Source: JBOGNO01 sp050747245 (GTDB lineage: Bacteria; Acidobacteriota; Terriglobia; Acidiferrales; UBA7541). From it: a stretch of 64,000 bases of DNA. Each line of letters opens with the position of its first letter. Positions within the stretch are counted from its first letter, which is position 1. Below, in pieces: positions 8,385 to 16,181 of the stretch. The stretch is from contig JBOGNO010000003.1 in NCBI GenBank assembly GCA_050747245.1, positions 248,001 through 312,000 of the forward strand, in the 5' to 3' direction. The position numbers were made by a program, and so were the translations under genes. The notes beneath the pieces are model-generated. The model did not search any database. It saw only the letters and a list, made by a program, of their open reading frames with translations, and was not told the DNA's origin.

Positions 8385-10196
8385 GTGAAACGAAATCCCC
8401 TTCTGAATGCACGGCTTTTTATATTTGCCCTTCTCGTTTTCATCATAGCTCTGGCGGGCCCTACCCCGGGAGTGAAGACGCAGGGCTCTACGAGCCGCAA
8501 CGGTCTGGTGAGGGACTGGAGTTCGCATCATTTAATTTACACGGCAGGCGATCCCTACAAGCTATTCCTTGCGGCGCAGCGAGATCCGCGCGCCTTCATG
8601 CGATGGCTGGAATTGACGCGGGCCGCCGCTCAACAGAACTACGGATTACCACCCCAAAGCCCGGCCCCTCGAGGGCCGGCGCCACCGCGCGCGCCAGGTC
8701 TGCATGCGGACTGGGCCATCACTCTGGGAACGACAGGCACTCGACTGAGCGTGTTTCCCGCGAAGTTCACGTTTGATATAAATCTGGCGCCCACCTGCGC
8801 TCCGGGCAACCCGGTGGGCACGGCGATTCCCGACTACACGGTCTTCCCCGTGAATGTGGTGCCGAGCGCCACGCAACCGAATATCGTGGCTTTTGATAAT
8901 CTTTACAGCGGTACATCACCGAACGGACTTTGCAACCGCACGCCATCGGGAAGCGACACCGGTGTCGCGGCCACGGTATTTTGGTCTTACGCCGTGAACG
9001 CGGTGGGGGGAAAGGCTGATGTTTCCCCGGTACTATCTCTGGATGGAACGAAGGTCGCCTTCGTCGAAAATCTTGACGGATCGCAGCCCCATTTTCACGT
9101 GCTGGCGTGGAAGGCGGGTGACGGCGTGAACGCGGCGAATCTGCAGGACGTCACCAAGCCGAAGTTGCTGACGAGTTTCGTCGCCAGCGCTCCCGTGGCA
9201 GGAAGCGGCACGGCGACGGACTTGCCATTTGCCTCCAATATCGTGGATGCCGGCGACGCCGTTTCTTCGCCCTTTATTGACTACAATGCTGATACGGCGT
9301 ACATCGGCGACGACACCGGGTCCCTGGTTCGCATCAAGAATGTTTTTTGTACCACTCCCGGCTGCCGCACGACGCCGGTTGCTCCGAGCATCGACACAAC
9401 CTGGGGAAGCGCAGGAACCGTTACGGTGGGAGCCGGATCTTGCAGTAACAATAGCAATCTGACAGGGCCAGTGGAGGATCTCAGTACTAGAAATGTCTAC
9501 GTAGGTTGCTCGGACGGAAAACTGTATGGTTTTAATTCCGTCGGGACGGCGCTTGCGAATTCACCGGTCACGGTGGGGAATGGAACCACCCACGGCGGAA
9601 TCGTCGACGCTCCGATCGTGGACAGCAGCAACGCAGTTGTTTACGCGTCATCGGGAACGAATGGCACGAATCCGGTCGTCGTGCAAACCCAGATCGATTT
9701 GAGCGGAGCGCGTACGGCGACGCTGGGCAACGCGAATGCACAGGATGCACACGCACCGACTTTCAACGACGCCTATTTCAGCAGCAACACTTCCGCAAAC
9801 TGGTTGCTGTACGCCTGCGGCTACAATTCCTCCGGCAGCACGACATCGAACTTGTATGGGATAGCATTCAACAGCAGCCGCCAAATCACTACTGGCACAC
9901 CGGCCAAAACTCAGAACTTCATCGGCAACGTGGTAAATTGTTCGCCGTTCACGGAATTCATTAATGGCGGCACGGATCAGCTTTATTTCGGTACTTCCTC
10001 CGGGTTTATCGATCTATTCCATATCAACAGCTTTCCGATCAGCCCCACTCCGGCCGCCTTTTCTTTTCAAACGGGCGGGACGAGCGGGATCATTGTTGAC
10101 AACGTCAGTGGGCAGAATCAAGCTTCCAGCGTTTACTTCGGAGAGCTGGGAGGCAAGCATAACGCCGTAAAGCTCACGCAGTCGGCACTTAAATAG
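8385..10196 (+). CDS. Secreted propeller-like protein, first gene of a RiPP-type operon
   Basis: A 603-residue protein with a clear signal peptide (LFIFALLVFIIALAGPTPG, about residues 10-28). The body is rich in Gly, Ser, Thr and Asn and contains repeated short strands such as DVSPVLSLDGTKVAFVE, NTAYIGDDTGSLVRIKN-like, NVYVGCSDGKLYGFNSVG and AVVYASSGTNG. They suggest a beta propeller of the PQQ/WD type; I do not recognise a named family. About six Cys residues lie in the second half and could form disulfides. The start is GTG at 8385, with GGAGAG six bases upstream. It ends 11 bases before the small peptide gene, whose Shine-Dalgarno overlaps this stop, so translation is coupled. It may be the target, carrier or receptor of the modified peptide; this is inference. 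Confidence 0.8.
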   Translation: MKRNPLLNARLFIFALLVFIIALAGPTPGVKTQGSTSRNGLVRDWSSHHLIYTAGDPYKLFLAAQRDPRAFMRWLELTRAAAQQNYGLPPQSPAPRGPAPPRAPGLHADWAITLGTTGTRLSVFPAKFTFDINLAPTCAPGNPVGTAIPDYTVFPVNVVPSATQPNIVAFDNLYSGTSPNGLCNRTPSGSDTGVAATVFWSYAVNAVGGKADVSPVLSLDGTKVAFVENLDGSQPHFHVLAWKAGDGVNAANLQDVTKPKLLTSFVASAPVAGSGTATDLPFASNIVDAGDAVSSPFIDYNADTAYIGDDTGSLVRIKNVFCTTPGCRTTPVAPSIDTTWGSAGTVTVGAGSCSNNSNLTGPVEDLSTRNVYVGCSDGKLYGFNSVGTALANSPVTVGNGTTHGGIVDAPIVDSSNAVVYASSGTNGTNPVVVQTQIDLSGARTATLGNANAQDAHAPTFNDAYFSSNTSANWLLYACGYNSSGSTTSNLYGIAFNSSRQITTGTPAKTQNFIGNVVNCSPFTEFINGGTDQLYFGTSSGFIDLFHINSFPISPTPAAFSFQTGGTSGIIVDNVSGQNQASSVYFGELGGKHNAVKLTQSALK

Positions 10197-10207
10197 GGGG
10201 AACGGCG

Positions 10208-10381
10208 ATGCAGCAGTACACCAAAGAGGATCGCACAGCCGAGAAGGGGGACGCGCTGGCCAAGAAGCCGTATCAAAAGCCCGCGTTTCGGCATGAACGC
10301 GTCTTCGAAACTATGGCGCTGATCTGCAGCAAGGTCAGCACCACGCAGGCGCAATGCAAATTCAACACCAAGAATTCCTAG
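10208..10381 (+). CDS. 57-residue peptide, candidate RiPP precursor
   Basis: A small gene with an ATG at 10208 preceded by a run of five G seven bases upstream. The peptide has a charged N-terminal half (residues 1-20), then KKPYQKPAFRHERVFETMAL (19-38), then a 19-residue tail (39-57) rich in Ser, Thr, Gln, Asn and Lys, with Cys40 and Cys50. The YxxP element (Tyr22, Pro25) followed by Phe27 and Thr35 resembles leader elements bound by PqqD-like recognition domains, as known for lasso peptides. The gene is followed by peptidase, kinase, PqqD-like and radical SAM genes, which fits a leader-core precursor with the core after about residue 36. That assignment is inference; the reading frame and ribosome site are directly visible. 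Confidence 0.75.
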   Translation: MQQYTKEDRTAEKGDALAKKPYQKPAFRHERVFETMALICSKVSTTQAQCKFNTKNS

Positions 10382-10400
10382 GGGCGGCAAAGGACTGAGG

Positions 10401-10922
10401 ATGCAGCCGGAAACCGAGGAACGCGCGCGCATTGGGCTCGTTTGCGAATTGCTTCGGCAGTTCGGAGCGCTGCGCTTCCGCGCGCAGGGAAGCAGCATGA
10501 TCCCGTCGATTTACCCGGGCGACATTCTTTCGGTCCGTCAAGCGGCCATTCACGAAGTGCGCTGCGGGGACGTGGTGCTGTATTTGCGCGAGGCGGGGCT
10601 CTGCGCGCACCGTGTAGTTCGCGTGCAGGCGAACGGCGGGCAATACTCGCTGGTCACGCGCGGAGACGCGCTGTTGCAAGATGACTCGCCGGTGCACAAG
10701 GAAGAGCTGCTCGGGCGCGTGGTGAGCGTAGCGCGGGGCGTCCAGCAAGCGAGATTGCGCGGAGGACGCCCGCAGAAACGCCTCCTCGTGATGCGGTGGT
10801 GCGTCCGGCGTTCCAATGGGCTTGCGAAAGCGCTTCTGCACCTCAATGCGCTCCGGTTGCAAGGCCGCGGAAAATTGCCCGGGCGCATTTTCTCACGGCT
10901 TCTTCTGGGGATTGCCTCTTGA
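10401..10922 (+). CDS. S24/S26 signal-peptidase-like protein with Ser-His catalytic residues
   Basis: A 173-residue protein with the signal-peptidase fold: GSSMIPSIYPGD (30-41, nucleophile Ser32), GDVVLYL (56-62), AHRVVRV (69-75, His70) and VTRGDALLQDD (85-95). His where type I signal peptidases have Lys matches the SipW/Sec11 class, which uses Ser-His. Unlike those enzymes there is no obvious N-terminal membrane helix, so it may act in the cytosol. It sits 19 bases after the peptide gene and overlaps the next gene by two bases (TTGA), so it is a good candidate for removing the precursor leader. An alternative is a LexA-like S24 domain without peptidase function, but no DNA-binding part is seen. 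Confidence 0.75.
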   Translation: MQPETEERARIGLVCELLRQFGALRFRAQGSSMIPSIYPGDILSVRQAAIHEVRCGDVVLYLREAGLCAHRVVRVQANGGQYSLVTRGDALLQDDSPVHKEELLGRVVSVARGVQQARLRGGRPQKRLLVMRWCVRRSNGLAKALLHLNALRLQGRGKLPGRIFSRLLLGIAS

Positions 10923-11767
10923 TCGTGTCCGAGGGACTTTTCGCTGATGCGCCTGCTCCCGCAGTGCAGACGCATCGCGCAGACCAAGTAACCATAGAGA
11001 TCGGCAAGCTCGCCATCGCATTGCAAACGAAAAACGACCGTTTCCGCGAGTTGCTCGAAAGCCGCTACGCGGGATTCGTGAATCCCAGCGCCCAACCGCA
11101 GTTTTGCTTCGACGTGCACATCATCCGGCAGCGGCCGGACGCCGATGTGCCGGAGGTAATCGTCCGGCGAGAATCGGGAAACTGGCGTGTTGAGCGAGGG
11201 GATTTTTGCGCTTCCTGGAGCGAAGCGACGCACAGCGGCTGGGTCCGGCAGTCGTGCAATCCCTATTCCATCGACACGCTGCTGCGCATCGTGCATTCCA
11301 TCGCTCTCGCCGAAGAGGGCAGTTTTCTGGTGCACTCTTCAAGCGCCATCCGCCACGGGCGCGCGTTTCTTTTTGCCGGCGTTTCGGGCGCGGGCAAGAC
11401 GACGATGGCGCGTCTCGCGCCTTGCGACGCCACGCTGCTTACGGACGAAATGTCCTACGTTTGCCGCGAAGCGGGAGGTTACCGAGCCTACGGGACGCCC
11501 TTCGCCGGGGAACTGGCCCGGCCGGGAGAAAACACTTCGGCGCCACTCGCTGAAATCTATCTTCTCGCGCAAGGGCCGGAAAACCGCATCGAAGACGTGC
11601 CTACCGCAGAGGCAGCGCGGGGCTTTCTGAGGCACATTTTGTTTTTGACGCAGGAAGAAAAGTTAGTCCAGCAAGTATTTCGTTCGGCGCTTGAATTCGT
11701 TTCCGCCGTACCCGTCCGGCGGCTGACTTTTACGAAGGATTCTCGCGCCTGGGAGCTGATCCAGTGA
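10919..11767 (+). CDS. HPr kinase-like P-loop protein of the RiPP operon
   Basis: A 282-residue protein whose C-terminal part matches HPr kinase/phosphorylase-like ATPases: HSSSAIRHGRAFLFAGVSGAGKTT (Walker A at 154-162), LLTDEMS (Asp176) and the later YGTPFAGEL loop. The N-terminal part (about 1-130) is unassigned. HprK-like kinases occur in several RiPP clusters, including some lasso clusters, where they phosphorylate the peptide; here phosphorylation of a Ser or Thr in the tail is an inference. The start is a TTG at 10919 overlapping the upstream stop as TTGA, with GGGG eight bases before it; GTG at 10925 is an alternative. The longer open frame back to 10796 overlaps the peptidase gene and is not supported. 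It ends in a GTGA overlap with the next gene. Confidence 0.8.
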   Translation: MIVSEGLFADAPAPAVQTHRADQVTIEIGKLAIALQTKNDRFRELLESRYAGFVNPSAQPQFCFDVHIIRQRPDADVPEVIVRRESGNWRVERGDFCASWSEATHSGWVRQSCNPYSIDTLLRIVHSIALAEEGSFLVHSSSAIRHGRAFLFAGVSGAGKTTMARLAPCDATLLTDEMSYVCREAGGYRAYGTPFAGELARPGENTSAPLAEIYLLAQGPENRIEDVPTAEAARGFLRHILFLTQEEKLVQQVFRSALEFVSAVPVRRLTFTKDSRAWELIQ

Positions 11768-12081
11768 GCGAAAAATATATTTCGCGGTCTTCCGCCGTCG
11801 CGGCGCGATCGCTCGGCGGAGAGATGATGGTCATGTCCGCAGCGGATTCTACGCTTTTCAGCTTCAATGAAATTGCGACGGAGATCTGGGAAGCCGCCGA
11901 CGGGCGCACGCCGCTCGGGGAAATCGTCAGGTCCCGCATCTGCGCGAAATTTGAAGCGAGCTCAGAAGAGGCCTATCGCGACGCAGAAGAGTTCGTGACA
12001 GCGCTCGCGCAACACGGCCTGCTGAAAATTTCAGAGCAGCCGATCGGTGAATCCGCGGGGAAGGACGAGGCAGAGCTTTGA
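11764..12081 (+). CDS. PqqD-like RiPP recognition protein
   Basis: A 105-residue protein with the PqqD signature: STLFSFNEIATEIWEAADG, then a helical stretch EEAYRDAEEFVTALAQHGLL, which matches the winged-helix RiPP recognition element. Such proteins bind the leader of a precursor peptide and present it to the modifying enzyme. The start is GTG at 11764, overlapping the kinase stop. The stop overlaps the TTG start of the radical SAM gene, so kinase, PqqD-like and radical SAM proteins should be made in fixed ratio. The C-terminal 15 residues are acidic and probably disordered. The call is secure at family level. Confidence 0.88.
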   Translation: MSEKYISRSSAVAARSLGGEMMVMSAADSTLFSFNEIATEIWEAADGRTPLGEIVRSRICAKFEASSEEAYRDAEEFVTALAQHGLLKISEQPIGESAGKDEAEL

Positions 12082-13193
12082 GTCTAGCGGAAGAACTCAA
12101 CAATCGCGCACTGGCGCTGGGCGTGCCTCTGAGCACGCATCTGGACGTCACGTATCGCTGCAACGAGCGCTGCGATCATTGCTATCTCGACCATGACGAT
12201 CATGGGGAGATGACCACGGCGGAGATTAAAGACCTTCTTGAGCAGATGGCGGAGGCAGGCGTCTTCTACCTCACGCTGAGTGGCGGCGAGCCGCTGCTGC
12301 GCCGCGATTGTTTCGAGATCATCGAATACGCCCGCGCGCTGGCCTTCAGCGTGAAGCTGAAAACCAACGCGGTGCTGATTCGCGAAAAGGAAGCACAGCG
12401 CCTGCGAGCGCTGGGCGTCGAACAGGTGCAAATCAGCGTGTATTCTCACCGCCCGGAAGTGCACGACGGGATTACGCGTCTCCCCGGCTCACTCCGCAAG
12501 ACCCTTGCGGCGATACGCTTTCTAAAGGCGCAGGGACTACGCGTGACGATGGCCAACGTCTTGATGCGACCAAACTCCGGCGATGGCGAAAGCGTCCACG
12601 ATTTGGCAGACGAGATCGGCGTGGGATATACGCTCGACCCCACCATCACGCCGATGATGGACGGCAACACTTCCGTTCTGAAACTGCGAGTCCCGGCGAG
12701 CGAGTTGAGCGCAATTTTCCGAAACCCGCGCTTGGTCGGCAACGTGGAAGAAATCTGCGCGCCTCCCGCGCCTCCCGATGAAAGCATCATGGAGGGGCTC
12801 CCGTGCAGCGCCGGCCATACGGCGTGTTACATCTCGCCCTACGGCGATTTTTATCCGTGCGTGCAGTTTCCGCTCCCTTGCGGAAACGTACGCCAGCAGA
12901 AATTCTTGGATATCTGGAAAAACTCACCGCAACTGAAGGAAGTCCGCTCCATCCGCGCGCGTGACTTGCCGACCTGTTCCTCCTGCGCGCACGTGGGAAC
13001 TTGCACGCGCTGCCCAGGCCTTGCGTATATGGAGGGGAACATGCGAGGGCCTTCGACGGCCGATTGCGAGAAATCCTTCGTTCGAACGGGGATTCCTTCG
13101 GCCAACATGCTGAAGCGCGGAATCACGAGCTTCGACCCATCCCTGAGCCTCAGCCTGATTCAAATCCAGGGCGCGACCGACTGCGCCGTTTGA
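12078..13193 (+). CDS. Radical SAM/SPASM peptide-modifying enzyme
   Basis: A 371-residue enzyme with the CxxxCxxC 4Fe-4S motif at Cys28, Cys32 and Cys35 (TYRCNERCDHCYLDHDDHG) and the SAM-binding LTLSGGEPLLRRD. The C-terminal SPASM domain carries many Cys (CSAGHTACYISPYGDFYPC, then CSSCAHVGTCTRCPG and a final ADCEKS), which would hold auxiliary clusters. Its relatives (PqqE, sactipeptide and mycofactocin enzymes) form C-C or C-S bonds or oxidise precursor peptides together with a PqqD partner. The upstream PqqD-like gene overlaps it (TTGA). The TTG start at 12078 is set by that overlap and by the family N-terminus. The chemistry performed on the 57-residue peptide cannot be predicted; thioether formation at Cys40/Cys50 is one option. 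Confidence 0.9.
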   Translation: MSLAEELNNRALALGVPLSTHLDVTYRCNERCDHCYLDHDDHGEMTTAEIKDLLEQMAEAGVFYLTLSGGEPLLRRDCFEIIEYARALAFSVKLKTNAVLIREKEAQRLRALGVEQVQISVYSHRPEVHDGITRLPGSLRKTLAAIRFLKAQGLRVTMANVLMRPNSGDGESVHDLADEIGVGYTLDPTITPMMDGNTSVLKLRVPASELSAIFRNPRLVGNVEEICAPPAPPDESIMEGLPCSAGHTACYISPYGDFYPCVQFPLPCGNVRQQKFLDIWKNSPQLKEVRSIRARDLPTCSSCAHVGTCTRCPGLAYMEGNMRGPSTADCEKSFVRTGIPSANMLKRGITSFDPSLSLSLIQIQGATDCAV

Positions 13194-13209
13194 ACGCCGC
13201 GGGAAAAAA

Positions 13210-15678
13210 TCACTCGTAGCGCAACGCCACCATGGGATCCACGCGCATGGCCCTTCGCGCGGGGATGTAACACGCCAGCAACGCGACGCCCATGAGGAAC
13301 ATGGACGCTCCTGCGAACGTCAGCGGGTCGCGCGCGCTCACGCCGTAAAGCAGGTCCGCGATCAATCGCGTCAACGCCAGCGCCACGGCCAGCCCGATTC
13401 CCACGCCGGCCAGCGCCAGGCGCGCGCCCTGCTTCAAGATCATCTTTAGAACATCGGCAGGCTCGGCGCCCATCGCCATGCGAATTCCAATTTCATGCGT
13501 TCGCTGCGTGATGGCGTAGGACATCACGCCGTAGATTCCCACGGCCGCCAGCAGCACGGCGAGCGCCGCAAAAACCGCCAGCAACATGGCCTGGTAGCTG
13601 GTGTCTTGCATGGATTCGGCGATCACTTCGTCCATGGTGCGGATGCGAGACAGCGCCAGATTGGCGTTGAGGTCGCGAATTTCGCTCCGCACAGTGCCTA
13701 ACATGCTCGCCGGCACCACGCGCGTTTTCACCGACAAGAGATATGAGCCGTTCACATCCAGTTGCAGCGTCACGGGGAAATAGATTTGCGGGGCCCCTGT
13801 GCCGCGAAGGCTGCCCTCTTTTACGTCGTCGGCAATCCCGATGATTTTCACGGGGACGCCGCCCGCTTTGAAAACCTTGCCAAGCGGGTCCTGATCCGGC
13901 CAGAAGCCGCGCGCCATCCTGCGGCTGATGATTCCCACGAGCGAAAGCTCCGGCGGCGGCGAGGCTTGTTCTGCTGGCGAAAGCGCGTCCAGCTTCAAGT
14001 TTACTTCGGCGGTATGATGCATGTCTTCGGCCGTGAAATTGTTTCCCTCGAGCAAGGGGATCTGAAACACGCGGAAATAATCCGGCGTGATGTAGTTATA
14101 TTCGACGAGCTGGCTGGCCATCGCGGGATTCATGTCGCCCTCAATCTGGATGGTGCCGTTTTGGCCGCCTTGGAGTGCGATTTCGCTCGAGATCGACGCT
14201 GCTTCAATTCCCGGCGTATTTTCCAGCCGATCGAGCAGCTTGTCGTAAAACTGCCGGCGCGCCGCCAGCGTGGCGTAAGATTTTGGCGGAAGCACGACCC
14301 GGGATGTCAGCACATTCTTGGGATTCACGCCGAGCTCCGCGCTGCGCAACTTGCTGAAAGTCCGCAGTAGCAAACCGGCGCTCAATAGCAGCGCGAGCGA
14401 CAGGGCAATCTCTCCAATTGCCAGAGCGTCGCGCAAGAAACGCCGCCGCCCCGTTCCTCCCACCACTCCTGCGGCGCTGGATTTCAATTCCTCTCCGATA
14501 TCCACTCGGGTGGCATGCAGCGCGGGAGCGAGACCGAAGAGAATCCCTACGAACAGGCTCACTCCGACCGTGAAGAGCAATACTTTGCCATCCACTTGGA
14601 TTGAGAACGCCTGCAAGATCGGCAAGCTCTCCGCCGAGCGGAGCGATCCGACAAACCATTCCGCACCGACGACTCCGAGCACGGCCCCTGCGCCGGCCAG
14701 AATCACGCTTTCGGTGAGCATTTGCCGCACAATCCGCCCGCTCGTGGCCCCCATCGCTGAGCGCACCGCGATTTCGCGCGACCTGCCCGTGGCTCGCGCC
14801 AGCAGGATATTGGCCACGTTCGCGCAGGCTACGAGCAGCACCAGACCCACGGCTCCGAGGAGGAGGAAGAGGGGCGTGCGTGATTCGCCCACAAGATCCT
14901 CTTGGAGGGGGACGACGACCGCGCTTACCTTTTCATTTGTGCTGGGATATTGCTTTTCGAGCCCCGCCGCGATGGTTCTCAAGTCTGCTTGCGCCTGCTT
15001 TTCTTCGACTCCCATCTTGATTCGTCCGATGGCGTGGTATTGGTGCGTGCCGCGGTGAGTGAGGCTCTTGGGCGACATGTCCATGGGGATCCACAGATCG
15101 GTCGCCACAGGAAGTTGAAACCAATTAGGCATCACGCCGGCGATGTCGTAGGCTTCGCCATCGAGCTCCAGAGTTTTTCCGAGCGCGTCCGCGCGGCCGC
15201 CGAAATGCCGCTTCCAGAAGCCGTAACCCAGTACGACGACGTGATTCTTTCCGGGAGCATCTTCGCCAGGCTCAAATGTCTGCCCGAGCAGAGGCTGCAC
15301 GCCCAGCACGGAGAAGAAATTCGCTTGTGTGGGAACGACTGCGGCGGCCTCTGGCTGCGCCGCGCCGCTCACGTTTACACCGCGCTGATAGTCAGAGAGA
15401 GTGGTTGCTTCGAACGTGTGATTTTGCGCTTGCCAATCGAGGTAGTCCTGTCCCGACAACGGAAAACTGCCCGGCGAAACTTCGGTTTCCCACAATCCTA
15501 CGAGGCGGCTCGGATTTTTGAAAGGAAGGGGCCGCAGGAGCACGGCGTTCACCACGGAAAAAATCGCGGTGTTCGCGCCAATGCCCAGCGCGAGCGTCAG
15601 CACGGCCACGGCAGTGAAGCCCGGGCTGCGCGCAAAAGTGCGTAGGCTGTATTTCACGTCCTGCAGCAATTTGCCCAT
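13210..15678 (-). CDS. MacB/FtsX-like orphan permease (ADOP family), intact
   Basis: An 822-residue membrane protein of the acidobacterial duplicated-permease type. It opens with a short cytoplasmic stretch and FTAVAVLTLALGIGANTAIFSVVNAVLLRPLPF (first membrane helix), then a MacB periplasmic core. An FtsX block around 280-400 contains VLLVACANVANILLARATGRSREIAVRSAMGA. A second periplasmic domain follows, and a second FtsX block ends in ACYIPARRAMRVDPMVALRYE. No ATPase is encoded nearby. It lacks the N-terminal extension seen in the 20466 paralogue. The ATG at 15678 has a GGAGGAGAGG site; the longer frame to 15786 is unsupported. Its stop is 16 bases from the convergent radical SAM gene, so export of the modified peptide is possible but unproven. 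Confidence 0.9.
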   Translation of the reverse strand: MGKLLQDVKYSLRTFARSPGFTAVAVLTLALGIGANTAIFSVVNAVLLRPLPFKNPSRLVGLWETEVSPGSFPLSGQDYLDWQAQNHTFEATTLSDYQRGVNVSGAAQPEAAAVVPTQANFFSVLGVQPLLGQTFEPGEDAPGKNHVVVLGYGFWKRHFGGRADALGKTLELDGEAYDIAGVMPNWFQLPVATDLWIPMDMSPKSLTHRGTHQYHAIGRIKMGVEEKQAQADLRTIAAGLEKQYPSTNEKVSAVVVPLQEDLVGESRTPLFLLLGAVGLVLLVACANVANILLARATGRSREIAVRSAMGATSGRIVRQMLTESVILAGAGAVLGVVGAEWFVGSLRSAESLPILQAFSIQVDGKVLLFTVGVSLFVGILFGLAPALHATRVDIGEELKSSAAGVVGGTGRRRFLRDALAIGEIALSLALLLSAGLLLRTFSKLRSAELGVNPKNVLTSRVVLPPKSYATLAARRQFYDKLLDRLENTPGIEAASISSEIALQGGQNGTIQIEGDMNPAMASQLVEYNYITPDYFRVFQIPLLEGNNFTAEDMHHTAEVNLKLDALSPAEQASPPPELSLVGIISRRMARGFWPDQDPLGKVFKAGGVPVKIIGIADDVKEGSLRGTGAPQIYFPVTLQLDVNGSYLLSVKTRVVPASMLGTVRSEIRDLNANLALSRIRTMDEVIAESMQDTSYQAMLLAVFAALAVLLAAVGIYGVMSYAITQRTHEIGIRMAMGAEPADVLKMILKQGARLALAGVGIGLAVALALTRLIADLLYGVSARDPLTFAGASMFLMGVALLACYIPARRAMRVDPMVALRYE

Positions 15679-15737
15679 GCCTCTCCTCCTGCCCTGCTGA
15701 TGGGCCGCTCGCTTTGTTCCAAACTGCGAGCCGTGGT

Positions 15738-16181
15738 CTACGAATTCCACGCCCCGCGCGCGATTTCCTTCCGCCGGGCGTTCCACTCTTCCGTCGCGAA
15801 AAGCCGCGGCGTACTGTCAATCAGCCGCGGAAAAATGTGGAAGATGGCCACGGCCGTCCAGCCCTTTCCCTCGCGCGTGGTGAAGCCGCGCCCGTTCAAT
15901 TCGTCGGCCATGCGCGAAAAAGGCACGTCCTTTACAATCATTTCCATCAAAACCTGCAGCACTTCCATTTCTACGGGGTCATCTTCCAGATGCAGACAAT
16001 CGCCCGCGACGCGCAGGCCGTATGGAACTTCTTCCAGCCGCCGCTGCGCCTCATCGCCTCCCGGCACTTCGCGCTCCCATTCGAGGGAGACGGGCTTCCA
16101 TCCTGCCTCCTCCATTCGACGCACGTGCTCCGTGTCGGGCGCGCCGCGCAGCGGCTCTCTTACTCTCTCAATCCTAGTCAT
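15738..16181 (-). CDS. Small conserved protein with a recombinase-like segment
   Basis: A 147-residue protein starting at 16181 behind a GAGGAGGGG site. The middle part, MADELNGRGFTTREGKGWTA followed by VAIFHIFPRLI, resembles the segment of large serine recombinases that reads 'LN..G...R.G..W....V..I'. No catalytic serine domain is present, so it is not a recombinase. The N-terminal part (VREPLRGAPDTEHVRRMEEAGW) is charged and unassigned. It lies 59 bases upstream of the permease gene on the same strand and probably shares its transcript, so a regulatory role is possible. It is also the only gene in this stretch reading away from the PadR gene at 16567. Confidence 0.7.
   Translation of the reverse strand: MTRIERVREPLRGAPDTEHVRRMEEAGWKPVSLEWEREVPGGDEAQRRLEEVPYGLRVAGDCLHLEDDPVEMEVLQVLMEMIVKDVPFSRMADELNGRGFTTREGKGWTAVAIFHIFPRLIDSTPRLFATEEWNARRKEIARGAWNS

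Noticed and set aside
10796..10918. Longer start for the HprK-like protein
   Set aside because: It would overlap the peptidase gene by more than 120 bases, whereas TTG at 10919 gives the start-stop overlap seen at the other junctions of the operon.
10208..13193. Lasso peptide cluster
   Set aside because: The YxxP element, PqqD-like protein and kinase fit, but there is no asparagine-synthetase-like cyclase and no transglutaminase-type protease; a radical SAM enzyme and a different peptidase are present instead.
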